Source: Diplonema papillatum
Lineage: Eukaryota; Euglenozoa; Diplonemea; Diplonemida; Diplonemidae
Direction: 5' to 3'
Assembly: GCA_030068145.1 (NCBI GenBank)
Contig: JAPJBO010000577.1
Span: 83,230 to 147,229 of the forward strand
DNA: 64,000 nucleotides
Of this stretch, positions 29,994-44,465 are shown piece by piece (position 1 is the first letter of the stretch; each line of letters starts with the position of its first letter). The notes beneath the pieces were generated by a model. It searched no databases. It was not told the DNA's origin and worked only from the letters and a program-made list of their open reading frames with translations. A program made the translations under genes and the position numbers.

Positions 29994-30189
29994 ATCCACC
30001 GGTATCCATCTACCTAGCATCCTACCTAGGTACTGTGTAGCTCTATACGTGTACGCGTCCTCTATAGAGAGATACGCGCGTGTGTATGAGGACCCACATC
30101 CTATGGTAGAGCACCTCGTAGTGCCATCCTCAGGGTGCTGATAGCGCTGGTGCAAGGAGCAGCTTACCACCATCCGCTATCCCAAGAGA

Positions 30190-30700
30190 ACTGTGCACGG
30201 TCGCCCTGGCGAATGGCTGGTGGCACGACACTGTCGCATGAGCGAGTTTGCTGCTGATGCCGTGGGGCTGCCAGCGCCATCGGGCGGGTCTGAGAACCTT
30301 CCAGTGTTTGCACTTTCGCGGGCTCCCCGAGACGCGCACTACTTCTCAAGAGAACTGTGCACGATTGCCCTAACCAATGACAGAAGGCACTACGCCGACG
30401 CATGAAGCGAGTTTGCTACCAAGTGCCCCAGGCTGTACACAACCGCAAAAGGCGGGGTAACGCGCCTTTCGGTGCTAGGCAGTGTGCTGCGTACCCGAGA
30501 CGCGTACTACTCAAGAGAACTGTGCACGATTGCCCTAACCAATGACAGAAGGCACTACACGGACGCATGAAGCGAGTTTGCTGTCAAGTGCCCTAGGCAG
30601 TACACACCCGCAAAAGGCGGGGGTCGCGCGCCCTTCGGTGCCAGGCAGTGTGCTGCGTACCCGAGACGCGCACTACTTCTTCAGGGGAACTGTGCGCGGC
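30190..30700. repeat. Tandem repeat of about 180 bp, three units
   Basis: Each unit carries GAACTGTGCACGATTGCCCT (or a variant), GCATGAAGCGAGTTTGCT, GCAAAAGGCGGGG and ACCCGAGACGCGCACTAC. The last unit ends within 20 bases of the PP2C stop codon, so it forms the PP2C 3' flank. Confidence 0.75.
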
Positions 30701-30715
30701 GTGACCTGCAGACGG

Positions 30716-30839
30716 TCACTCCGTCGCCTCGGACTTCTTTGTCAGCAGGCCCAGCTTGCTCTTGAAGTGGTCCTTGATCTTGATGACGACGACAGTCATG
30801 TTGTCACAACCGTTACCCGGCGCACGAACGGCCAAACAC
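30716..30839 (-). CDS. PP2C exon 4
   Basis: Begins after a CACACACAG acceptor and completes Arg263; reads CLAVRAPGNGCDNMTVVVIK then a lysine-rich tail to TGA. It is too short to be noticed as an isolated open frame but supplies the last essential Asp (275). Confidence 0.9.
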
Positions 30840-33800
30840 CTGTGTGTGTGAGAGAGAAAGAGATGCGTAGTTTTAGCGTTATTTGTGGATTAGAAGGTCG
30901 GTATTTTAAAGTTTCCGGTTGACCGTAGAGGCTTGAGTTTGGAGGGGTGTTGAGAAAAGTGAGAGGGTGCAGCTCGTTTCGGGTGTTGTGTCACTCCGTT
31001 GTGAAACCTTGTGAAGTCCCCTAACGCGTTTAGGGGGTGCTTGGGATTGGGTAGGGTGTGGTCGTTCTGCTACGGCGTGAAAAGCCAGGAAGTTTCGACG
31101 CTAATCTTCGAAGTTTTGTTTTATTCTTTTACTTGTTAGTTGTCGGCAACCTTTTTGTATTGAGGTGTCATTCAGATGAAAATTCAAAGCCGCCCACGTC
31201 AGATATTTGTTGAGTGAACCACGTTGTTAAGCAGCGGCTGCCAAAACTTGTGTGAGAGAAAGAGAGAGTGTGTGTGGCGTAAAGTTGGGTAACGACTGAA
31301 GCGAGGTCAGTCGGACCACTTTTGTTAAAATGTGGTTCTCTTAGAGCAAGTAAGGGCTGTGTGGGCGCGGGTTGTTTCTTTGGTGTACACTTTCATCATA
31401 ATTCTTGGGGCAGCAACCAGGATTCGCACCGCCCAGCGGGTCTTGGTAGTGTACACTTTCATTATAATTCTTGGGGCAGCAACCAGGATTCGCACCGCCC
31501 AGCGGGTCTTGGTAGTGTACACTTTCATTATAATTCTTGGGGCAGCAACCAGGATTCGCACCGCCCAGCGGGTCTTGGTAGTGTACACTTTCATTATAAT
31601 TCTTGGGGCAGCAACCAGGATTCGCACCGCCCAGCGGGTCTTGGTAGTGTACACTTTCATTATAATTCTTGGGGCAGCAACCAGGATTCGCACCGCCCAG
31701 CGGGTCTTGGTAGGTGAGTTGCGACACCTTCCCACAAGCGAGCTAGCCCAGGCGTTTGAAATCAACCGGTCGGCAGCCCGCCCAAGTGTTACATGACTAC
31801 AAACTCAACGCCGTGATAACCCGTGACAGGTCGGTCGCCACCACCCTGTTAGGCCAACAGGGTGAAACCGAAGAGCACGACTGATGATGCCGGTATTGGA
31901 TTAGCCTCGTGTACCGGGCGAAACTAAGGCGGCGGGTCTGTCACTAGGGCAACAACCGGGAACACACTGGTAGGTGAGCAGCGACACCTCCCGAAAGTGA
32001 GCGAAGGGCGAAGGACGTATCTGCGGCTGCTGCGGCAGTTGCCCGGTGGTAACCCCACACGCAGAGCGGGGAAGGGGAACGTGTTTTCCCAACTACTTTG
32101 AAGTGACGGTCAAACCACAGCTTGCAAGGCTTGAGTCGAAGGCAGCACAGTGCCACAACGCCGTCCGCTCTGCCCTGTGGCTGACCGTCTGACGAGCTTG
32201 TGTTCAGCGCAAGCGCCAAGCCCCAAGGTGCGCCACGCCTTGATGCTTTAGTTTGGGAAATCGGTAGCCACTTGACCCGTGGGCCCGTGGCTCTGCAGTC
32301 GCCGAACACGTGAAGCTTGGCTCCCGTGTTTTATTGAAAATACTCGACGTAGCTGCTTTGACTCCGAATGGAAGGGAGGAAATATAGAGGTAAAGGGGAA
32401 AAAAACAATACAAACACAATCTGATTTGTTCTTCGCTTACACCACCGTGTGTTGTTTTCTCACTCAGGACTTTGACCTGTTGTGTTTGTGTGATTTGTCG
32501 TGCTGGGGTAGACCCGCATGACCTCACGTCCGCTCAACACGTGGTTCGGTAGTTACAGCACTTGGGATCCCTTCGGTTCTTTGTCTGGTAGCTATTGCGG
32601 TCGAGCATTTCCTTCCAAGCTGGCGCGCTTTTTGTTTGTGCGCACTATCGTAACTCACCCTGCTTTGGTAAGTTTCGTGTAGTACGCTTCCAACTACTAA
32701 TTTTTAGCGCTTATTTTATTTTAGTGCCAACAAATGCATTGTTAACACAAAAAATACTCGAGGGGCTGCCTTGTGCTCATTTCGAAGGAGGCTAGAGGGG
32801 GAGAAAACAATACAACTACAAAGTGGGTCTTTTTTGTTGAACGCTTACGCCCGCCACTAAACCCAGGGTTACCTGTGTTTCGTGTGGGCTACAGCACATT
32901 TACCTCCTTTGATCTATCGCCACTGGCAGTCTCCTCAAGCATTTCCTACAAAGCAGGTGCTTATACAAAAAAAAAGAGAAAGCGCGCGGATACCTGTCGC
33001 AGACGTCCTCGCAGACCTTGGCGATCTCCTGCCTGTCGATGCGGTTGCGGACGAAGTCGATGGCCTCCTCGTTGTTGAGCACGTCCCAGATCCCGTCGCA
33101 GGCGAGGATGATGAAGTCATCCTCCGCCGTTAGCGTCGTCGTCGTGACGTCGGGATCGGCGGTGATGGCCTGCTGCTCCGGCGTCAGAGCCGCGTTCTGC
33201 TTGAACGAGAAGTCCCCGACGGCCCTCGACAGGGCCAGGTTGCCGTTGACTCTCCCTCCGCTCACGAAGCTGCCGGCCTGGAAGATCCGCGCCTTCTCCT
33301 TCTCGTCCGTCGGCTTGTGGTCGAACGAGAGCGGGTGCGCCTGCGCGCCCCGGGACAGCACCGAGCGACTGTCTCCCGCGTTGCCGACGATGATCCGCCC
33401 ATCGGACGTCACCAGGCAGCACACCGCCGTGCAGCCCGACCCGTGCCAGGCATTCTCCTTCAGCAGCTCCGCGTCCAAGTCGAGGAACCCGCGCTTCAGC
33501 GCCGCTTCGTAGCAGCCCTTCTTGAACTCTTCCGTCGACGCCACCTTCTGATGCATTAACCGTCCACAATACCGGGCAGAACTGCGTAGGAGGATTTTTT
33601 TAGCGTTCTTTCTGGATTAGAAGGTCGGCATTTCAAAGTCTCCGGTTGACCGTAGAGGCTTGGGGTTCAGAGGGTTAAGAAAAGTGGGAGGGTGCTTTGT
33701 TCTTTTAGAGTTAAAGTTCGCTTGAAATTCCGGGGTTCTTAGTTCGATGTTTCGAGGGACAGAGCACTGCTTGATTGATGCTAGCGTCACGTCTTCTTCG

Positions 33801-36152
33801 AAGGAGAGTCAGAAGCAGCCCCATGATACGGGAACAAATGGCTTTTTGTTTTCTGGACGGTTTTTGTTGTTTTAGAGTGCAAGATTTTTCTCCCATTTCT
33901 CCAGGGATTGGGAGGGGGGGGGGGGAAGTTTTTGTTCAGTGTTTGGGCAGAATCTTGCGCTCTTGCGCATGTTTGATGCTGGCATTTTTGAGTTGTTTTG
34001 AGTGCATGCTGCCGGCCTGGAAGATCCGCGCCTTCTCCTTCTCGCTGTGGTCGAACGAGAGCGGGTGCGCCTGCGCGCCCCGGGACACCGAGGCCTGTCT
34101 CCCGCGTTGCCGACGATGATCCGCCCATCGGACGTCACCAGGCAGCACACCGCCGATCCGTGCCAGGCATTCTCCTTCAGCAGCTCCGCGTCCAAGTCGA
34201 GGAACCCGCGCTTCAGCGCCGCTTCGTAGCAGCCCTTCTTGAACTCTTCCGTCGACGCCACCTTCTGATGCATTAACCGTCCACAATACCGGGCAGAACT
34301 GCGTAGGAGGATTTTTTTAGCGTTATTTTGTGGACTAGAAGGTCGGTATTTCAAAGTCTCCGGTTGACCGTAGTGGCTTGGGTATGAAGGGGGGTCAGAG
34401 GGCTGAGAAAAGTGGGCGGGTGCTTTGTTTTTTTTAGAGTTAAAGTTCGCTTGAAATTCCGGGGTTTTTAGTTCGATGTTTCGAGGAACAGAGCACTGCT
34501 TGATTGATGTCTTCTTCGAAGGAGAGTCAGAAGCCGCCCCATGATACGGGAACAAATGGCTTGGTGGAGGAGGGAGCAAGCTAGCTTGGATGTCTGTGCG
34601 TGATGGACAATACCGTTTCTTCGGGCCTGGAAACTTGGTGTACCATACCGGTTTTCTTTCCGGCTCGCTACGCGAGCCGAAAAATTGATCATTAGTATTT
34701 GAGGAACACTGAGTGGAGATGACCACTGCACTATATTAGAGGGCCACACATGTTACGACCATTAGTTAGAGTGCGTAGTGTGTAATTCCATTCTTCTACT
34801 GTACTCAGAGACAAGATGTTGTGGTACCGGGGGTTCCAGTCGACAAATCCTGGCTGTTGCTACACCGCAACACTAGAGGTTAAGGCCGGAGAGGTCGTGC
34901 AACACTGGCAGGCGACCTCTTAAGTGCAGAACCTGCTGAAAAACAGGGAAAACGCAAAAAGCCGTTAGCGGTCCAAATTTGGAAAATGGGCTGGAGACCA
35001 AGCTAATGCCCTGCTGGATGTGTGCAGGGGGTTATGCACTGCAGCGGTTGGGTGAGGTAACTCCAGTGGCGTATATCTGCTCTAAATAAAGAGTGTCACC
35101 AGGATGTGTGGTAAAAAAAAAAAAAAGTCAAAGCATACTCGTGCCCGCAATGCCCATCGAAGACCCCGAAGAAAGCGCAAGGCCCATCGGGGCCGCCTTC
35201 GAGCTTCAGGACGGTGGTATGCGCGTCTTCCATGCTCTTCCGCCAGCCCTGTCGCGTTTTTTGGCGGTGCTTTCTTCGCAAAAGGGACAAAATGATGACA
35301 CGCGGTCGTTTGAATCTGTCGGATGCAGTTCCGTACGAAGGCAAGGAACTGGTTGGACTCGGATCGACTAACCCACCTAGGCAAGGTGAACCGAGCAGTA
35401 TCGCATATTATCGCATTTGGGGTTTTGGCGCCAATCATCGCATTTTCTAGCGTTTATTGTGGTTTAGAGGTTCGGTGTTCTAGGGTCTCCGGTTGACCTT
35501 TGAGGCTGTGAGGCGGGTGGTATGAGGCTAGGAGGGATGTTTATACACTTTAACTACGGCTAGCCATGTTTGTAAGTGTTGTGACCGACACCAAGAAGAA
35601 ATTCGCTTTGAATTTAGTCTTGGGTCCCCCACGTGCATGCATGTTGAGCAGGGGTTGCCATGCAGCTCGTATCGGTCTGTAATATGCGTTTTTACTTCCG
35701 TTGGGTTGAGGAGGACGTGCGGTGGGGAGGTTTCATTCGCATTCTCGCACGCTTAAACCTCCGGGCAAATACAGTACTATGGACCATCGCATGTTATCGC
35801 ACGCCGAATATATGCGAAAATCTTGTGCGATAATGCGACAACTACTATCGCATGCGAATCGTTTGACCACTACTGTAACCGGATTCCGACCAACCAAATG
35901 AGGTTAATATACACGCATTCGTTTACATCGGTCAATGCAGTTGGCAAAGAAGTGCGTAGTTTTGTTTTATTCTTTTGAAGCAATTGAACTCGGGTTGGCT
36001 AAATCGCTTCGTCCACGTCAAGTGCAGACGGCGCATCGACAAGTGAGAGAGCCAAACAATACCTGCATGCCGGTGGCTCCGACAGCGAGCAAGTCGTTCT
36101 CAAGGCTTGAGCTGTACTTGTCCGTCACGGGCTTCGCCAGCATGTCACCCAT
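30716..36152 (-). CDS. PP2C-type (PPM family) Ser/Thr protein phosphatase, 303 aa, four exons
   Basis: A metal-dependent phosphatase. Exons 36152-36063, 35248-35139, 33581-32994 and 30839-30716 all have GT/AG borders and fitting phases (0, 2, 2), totalling 912 bases. Residues: Arg33 and Glu37/Asp38 in GWRKSMEDAH (phosphate and metal binding), Asp61-Gly62 in DGHCGH, the SGGRVNGNLALSRAVGD motif at 174-190, Asp229 in LACDGIWDV and Asp275 in GCDNMT, so the full metal-ligand set is present at positions close to those of human PPM1A. The N-terminus MGDMLAKPV resembles PPM1A/B-type starts and could be myristoylated (inference). The C-terminus is short and lysine-rich. Introns are 814, 1557 and 2154 bases and hold repeats. 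A broken copy of exon 3 lies in intron 2. Substrate unknown. Confidence 0.93.
31383..31712. repeat. 66-bp tandem repeat, five units, in PP2C intron 3
   Basis: Five nearly identical units start with GTGTACACTTTCATTATAAT at 31383, 31449, 31515, 31581 and 31647. The first has one substitution. The period is 22 codons, and two frames on each strand are open across the array. The tail motif GGTAGGTGAG recurs at 31969. Confidence 0.95.
32100..32325. repeat. Dispersed repeat (copy 2), within PP2C intron 3
   Basis: Second copy of the 27760-27995 repeat; both lie in the same orientation and differ mainly by small indels. Confidence 0.7.
32825..32975. repeat. Dispersed repeat next to the PP2C exon 3 donor
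   Basis: GAACGCTTACGCCCGCCACT and GCACATTTACCTCCTTTGAT recur at 57030-57170. Here the repeat ends about 20 bases from the donor of exon 3, so it makes up the first part of intron 3. Confidence 0.7.
32994..33581 (-). CDS. PP2C exon 3 (catalytic core)
   Basis: Begins after CTACGCAG with the base completing Asp67, then 'SARYCGRLMHQKV', and ends in the codon for Arg263 at a CAG|GTATCC donor. It contains the main phosphatase motifs through LACDGIWDV and the helix EEAIDFVRNRI. Confidence 0.93.
33600..33745. repeat. Example copies of a short dispersed repeat (GTTCGCTTGAAATTCCGGGG family)
   Basis: A 50-70 base sequence, roughly TTTTAGAG, then AAAGTTCGCTTGAAATTCCG, then GTCTCCGGGTGACCTTCGTC, recurs near 566, 18690, 25762, 28886, 30890, 33620, 33715, 34335, 34440, 35460, 37245, 37430 and 40255. 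All copies lie on the plus strand, often after a T run and AG. They are intronic or intergenic. Nature unknown. Confidence 0.7.
34010..34306 (-). pseudogene. Decayed copy of PP2C exon 3 in intron 2
   Basis: The copy keeps the acceptor and the first 40 codons, then has a 9-base deletion (GCT of HGSGCTAV lost), a 4-base deletion that shifts the frame after VGNAGD, and another 9-base deletion. It ends before the SGGRVNGN motif. The intron next to it (GGATTTTTTTAGCGTT, CTCCGGTTGACCGTAG, GCAGCCCCATGATACGGGAA) is duplicated too, so this was a tandem duplication of about 720 bases. Confidence 0.88.
35139..35248 (-). CDS. PP2C exon 2
   Basis: Begins after GCGACAG with GWRKSMEDAH and ends within the codon after DGHCGH at a GTATGC donor, phase 2. 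A T run follows in the intron. It carries the first metal-binding half-site. Confidence 0.92.
36063..36152 (-). CDS. PP2C exon 1
   Basis: Thirty codons from ATG 36152 (context CCGCAATGGG) to 'GATGMQ' before a CAG|GTATTG donor. The end joins directly to GWRKSMEDAH in exon 2, the usual MQGWR motif of the family, which confirms the splice. Confidence 0.9.
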
Positions 36153-39100
36153 TGCGGCGGAGGAAAGGGAGGCGGTCGCGGCGGCGGCGGTGGCGGGAGG
36201 TTAGTCAAGCGGGCACCACGCGCAAACGGCAACGAAGCGTTTGGTGGTGGAGGGGGGCGGGACAGCGAGTGCGGCAGCAGACCCCTCGGCGATGGGCACG
36301 TGCGAGCGGGTGCGTGGGGGGGGGTGGGTGGGTGAAGGTTTGTTTTTAGATGAAAGTACGCTTGCTACGGGGGTTTTATTGATTTTTTTTTTTTTTCAGG
36401 TTTCTTTCCAGGGTATTAGTTTGAAGGCTTCCGGGATTTGCAGATTTAGACCGTTACTATGGGGTGGTTTTGGGCGGTGTTTCAGTGCCGTTTTCGCCGA
36501 TGTACGGCGTCTTGGGGCAGAGCCGACACATCTCCACAACTTCGTTCGGCAAAAGAGGGGTCTTCATGGGTCCTTCATGGGTCAATTATGGTCACCCCGT
36601 CACTAATTTCTGCGGGCGTTTTTTCAACGTACACCAGCCTGGATCAAGCTTTTCGGGGTTTTCCGAATGCTTCTGGGTTCCCTGTGGGGGGACGCGCTCC
36701 AAAAACAGTCAAAATCGTAAACAGACAGTCTCGTCAGGCAGCTGAAGGGGCTGAAGGGGGGCGCCCTGGGGACCTATTTTCCTATGATTCTTATGATAAT
36801 AGGTCCACGGTTTTGGTGTGCACCGCCGTGCTTACAACAACATTTTTAGCGTTATTTTTAGCAACATCGCGCCGAAGGCGCGGCGGAAAAGTTGGGCAAA
36901 AATAACTCCGCCCCCCCTTTATCATGTGGGCAACTCTTAGCTCGTGTGTGATACTCAACTGTCAAACAGGACCTTGGCCCGGTAATGAAGCACAGAGGCT
37001 GCCGACCCGCAGCTGAACGCAATTGAACGGCAGCGGCTGGGTCTCAGCAGCGGAGGCTCAGCAGCCTTCCAGCACCTTCAGCACACTGCTAAACACCACA
37101 CCCCCCCCCCCTACATTTACTTTGAACACCGTTTTTTGAACAATTTTTTTTTTTTTCCCGGCCAAGTCCGGTTTGCAGATTTAGACCGTCGGTCTAAATC
37201 TGCAACAGAAACTAATCCCCTGTTTCTTTCCCTTTTTTCAGAGTTGAAGTTCGCTTGAAATTCCGGGGGGTTTAGGGTCTCTGTTTGACCTTTGTTAGAT
37301 GGGTTCTTTTAGAGCAAGAAAGGGCTATCATATTATGGTTACGGGTCGTATACTTGGTGTACACTTTCGCCATGGGTTGTGGCTGGCCATATCCGGGACT
37401 GTTTGTGACCGACCAAGTCTTCGAGTTGAAAGTTCGGTTGAGAATCCGGGTCGTTATGAGTCTCCGGATGACCTTTGGCAAAACGGGTTCTAGGGTTATT
37501 CGGGTTCTGTTAGAGATCAGGGTTCTGGTAGAGCAAATATGTAAGTCAATTACACGCGTTTAGGTTTATGGACATGTGCCAATGGGAGCACCACTGGATT
37601 GACACACTGCACGAAATGGGGTGTCCGGACTCGCTTTGTTAGGTACAGGTGCCACAGTGCCACAATAGAAGTACATTAGCGTTTGATGTGATTCCGTGTT
37701 CGAACTATGCAGTCGCATGTGATGGTGACAGCTTCCTCGCAGCGACAGCGCTCGAGACTCGAGAACGAGTTTCAGGTGGCTGAGGCGGCGCATTGGTACT
37801 GAGGGGGTTCGGAAGCGCAGCCAGCGGTTGGCCACTTCCTTCAAACCTGTTTTTGTTCATCTAACGGGAGTGAGGATAGTACGCTGCCATCGATCGGTTT
37901 TTTGTTCTTGACTAATCAGTGTTCGCTTTAAGACCGGTGGACCAGTCATTTTTCAAAACCGCCTCTGGGCAGTTTTTTACTTCGAGGCTTGCCAGGCGTG
38001 TGGCTTTTTTACTAGTGTTCGTCTTCTCGGGGATTCTTAGCAGGCAGCCGCGACCTACACATTGGAGCGTACCTACAGCGGATACGGCCGAGACGCAACC
38101 AGTCGATGAGCCCCCCTAGCTGGGCCAGCTTCGTCAGAATGGCGAAAGATAAGAATTCCAGGCATGACCCATCTGGGTTGAACGGACCAAGGTTCGTGCA
38201 AAATACCGTCGATAGCTATTCGGTTATCCTTCGACGGCTGAGGCATTTGTGCTGTGTCTGCTGTGGCTGGGTAGCTTCTGACTGCGTGCAGGATCCTTCC
38301 CCGAACAAAAGGCTTTGCTCCAGTCGTTCCTCCATCTGTGATAGCTGCCTGTCCTTCTGGACATCACCACGTTTCTGGATAACTTCACCCGCCGCTGTGC
38401 CGCGCCCTCGTGCGAGGTCGACAGTCCAACCGTGGACTTGGCATTGAGTTCATCGAGCTCTTGAAGGCTCACTCCGTCCACACGCAACTTGCGGAGGCTC
38501 TCTACAGTGACTGGGCGTCTCGGCAGGCCCATGCCAACCAAGTGGCCTGCTTCAGTATTTTCGGCGGTTTTCCTTCCCCCTGGTCAGCGGTTCACTCCCC
38601 ATGTTGAGTTTTTGTTCAAGCTTTCACTGGATTTCTTGGTCAAGCACCAGTTGGCACAGCCCATTCCATGAATCAAAACATCAAAGTGACCCAGGATAAA
38701 GATACGGCTGGTCGTTGTTCATTTCATCACACGTTTGTACTGCCGTGGCCTGGGTCAGCAGCATGTTAGACATACTGGATCAAATACGCCGACTCGTGTC
38801 ATCGCTGGGTTTCGGCGACGAACGGTAATTAGGTAGGGGGCACGTGCAGTGATTGGGAACACCACTGTGACGCCGGTGACACCAGGAAGAAAACACAGCC
38901 AGGTGGGAGGCAGGTAGGGCCTCCCCTGGCACGGCAACACTGCTGGTCATTTTTGACCCAAATATGACTGGTCAGCCAGTCATTTTTGCCCCAAAAATGA
39001 CCGGGGGGTCATAAATGACCGGTCAATTTTCAGCGATGAATTTTTTTAGTCATAAATGACCGCCTTTTTTCTTAGCGCGGGCACTGTGACTAATTGCATT

Positions 39101-39325
39101 TGTTAAGACACAACAAAATTTGTGCCGAGAAGCATTCGGACCTTTTTTTTTTTTAGGAGGAGAGCCGTTTCCACTTCACGAGATCTGCGCACGACAACAG
39201 CCTTGTTCCTTGCTTCCAGCGCAGAAGGCAAAAAGGGGAGAAAGGACGGCCGAACAGGAATCAAACGCGGTGTGGGTAACGTTTCGCGAGGAAGCGGTGC
39301 AGAACGTTGCCAAAAAGGGGGGTGT
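36153..39325. other. Stretch without a recognised gene
   Basis: GC-rich PP2C upstream region to about 36330; then unlinked sequence with a relative of the GACTGACAGTC palindrome at 37170-37205, copies of the GTTCGCTTGAAA repeat near 37245 and 37430, and a stretch of TGACCGGTCA-type inverted motifs at 38940-39060. Minus frames at 37566-37844 and 38224-38541 have plausible composition but no recognisable domain. Confidence 0.4.
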
Positions 39326-39329
39326 GGTG

Positions 39330-39545
39330 GGGAGAAGGTGGACGTACGCGGGATATGTGCTCGACGTCAGTCCTATCTGCAATCGTGCTTCGGTCACTCG
39401 AGCCACGGAAACATAAGGTAGGCCGTCATCAGCGCGGAACCTGAGGCGTCTGAAGATATGGGTCTGGTGTTTGTCAGGCGGCTGTTCGTAGCTCTGTCAC
39501 AGCCAGAACCCACCATACTACGAGAGAGCACACGCAGATCCGTAG
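39330..39545. repeat. Diverged copy of the 23-24 kb repeat family
   Basis: Shares TATGTGCTCGACGTCAGTCC-type sequence, CATCAGCGCGGAACCTGAG and GTCACAGCCAGAACCCACCA with the copies at 23.2-24.7 kb. Confidence 0.6.
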
Positions 39546-40734
39546 GCTAGGAACGTTTTGCAGTCGTGTCCCGGGTGGTTTCTCGCTACTTTTCTGTCGT
39601 GAAACCGGAATGCATGGCAGAGTCCACTCGCCGAAGCTGGTAGTCGAAGAGAAGAAAAATAAGACGCGCCACTGGCTAACCACGGTTAAAACCGGAAAAT
39701 GATGTTTGTTTCTTGGTACAGGGCGCAAGGAAACGCCGTGAATGGCCTGTGACGCGTTCTTACTTCCTCCAACATTGCATGTTTGGAATAAGAACCCCCA
39801 CTTCGTTCGTGCACGCACGTGTGCAGTTCCTGTTTGATAGGGGGTACAACACACGATACGTTGCCGACCGTCTTTTCGATCTGTTTCTTGTGCGAAGCGG
39901 TCGGTTTTTTTCTTTTGAAGGCTCGCCGTTTGACCATTGGCAAACCCGTTCGTTTACCATGAAAAAGCGGGTGTGTGCGCACTGCAGCCAAAACGCGTGC
40001 CGCACCCGAAATGCGGGTGTGACACCCGCGCATCCAAAATTGCAGCTCCGGCTGCTCCTGAGGCTGGACTCCACCGTGCCGGTGCCCCGAACTGGTGAGG
40101 AAGAGGCGCGGGGAATGTTGAAGGGGGGGGGAGGGGGGGGAAGGTGGGCAGCAGCGGGTGGCTTTGTGAGTCCGATACGCAGACCGCATACCGGAAGTCG
40201 CGATGGCGCAGTGTTTTTGCCGCTTTTGCGCGGCACGACCTCCTTTTTAGAATGCAAGTTCGCTTAGGGATCCGGGGTGTATAGTCTCCGGGTGACAATT
40301 GCCGTAAAGGTTCCTTCAAGGTGTCGTATGTTGGTGTGCGTATCTGCGGTAGTGGCAGTACGTGTACTCGTGCGTGTGTCTTTGTTGCCTACTGCCGACT
40401 ATTCGACTTATTTTAGCACGCGCTCTTCTTTCCTGTCTGTCTTGCCATTTCCATGGTTCATTTTTGCGGCTGCGGCCGCACAGGGGAGGGGGCAAACCGT
40501 CGCTTTAGGGAAGCGAAAACGGGGCTCGGTGAAAGTTTTCCTTTCGGGAGCTGGGGGCTAGAATAGCGTGGTTGAAAAAAAAAAAGAAGAGAGAGAGGGA
40601 GAGCGGCTGTAGGAGCAAACCCGTAAGATTGTGGAGGTTGCACGAAGTGCTTCACTAGAAACAGCTCTGAGCACCTTAAGTGGCACTGGTGGTGGGCGGA
40701 AAGTACGTCCCGAGCGGCGCGAGAGCGAGACTCC

Positions 40735-40870
40735 GAGGGCAGATGGAAATTGCAGAGAGAGCGAGAGAGAGCCAAGTTAGTGCATCTCTCCGGGGAATAT
40801 CTGGTCGCCACTTCTGCCCCCGTACTAGTACGGCGGGCATAAGCTACGTGCGAATTGGAAAGAGATGAGT
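40735..40870 (-). mobile_element. LINE 3'-tail copy beside katG
   Basis: On the minus strand this resembles the end of the LINE at 59.3-61.4 kb: both have a GCCCGCCGTA motif, a CCCCGGAGAGATG motif and a run of CTCTCTCTC. No LINE coding sequence accompanies it here, so it is a severely 5'-truncated copy or a short element sharing the tail. Confidence 0.55.
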
Positions 40871-40970
40871 ACGCGCGCAAGGTCCAACAGAGCAACCCCG
40901 CGCCCGGTTGTGCGCAAGTGTCGACATGTTCAGCAGCAGCAACAGCGATGCAGCAGTTACTTCGCTGCTA

Positions 40971-44262
<3,292 letters not shown>

Positions 44263-44267
44263 GAGCT

Positions 44268-44465
44268 CGCTAGGGGGAGCCACAATTAACATTTTGGTAG
44301 ACATTTTCCACGAAAACCGACCCCCCCCCCCCAATTTCTGAGATTTTCGGAGTCGATTCCTGCTCTTCGCTTTTTTTCGCAAAATCCGACGGTTCGATTC
44401 CTGCTCCTGGCATTTTTTTCGCAAAAATCCCGCAGTTCGATTCCTGCTCCGAGCATTTTTTTCCA
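44268..44465. repeat. tRNA-3'-end-like repeats and an inverted relative of 55.2 kb
   Basis: 44268-44332 (GGAGCCACAATTAACATTTT, then TTTTCCACGAAAACCGA and a C run) is an inverted copy of 55190-55252. It is followed by three units of about 37-40 bases with (G)GTTCGATTCCTGCTC, a B-box-like sequence, each followed by a T run. Confidence 0.6.

Noticed and set aside
31322-31796. The 66-bp array as a CRISPR or as four overlapping genes
   Set aside because: Units are contiguous with no variable spacers, and this is eukaryotic intron DNA; open frames follow from the 22-codon period.
38224-38541. 105-codon minus frame with even composition
   Set aside because: Could be an exon, but there are no convincing splice sites, no homology I can recognise and an overlapping plus frame; too weak to list as a gene.
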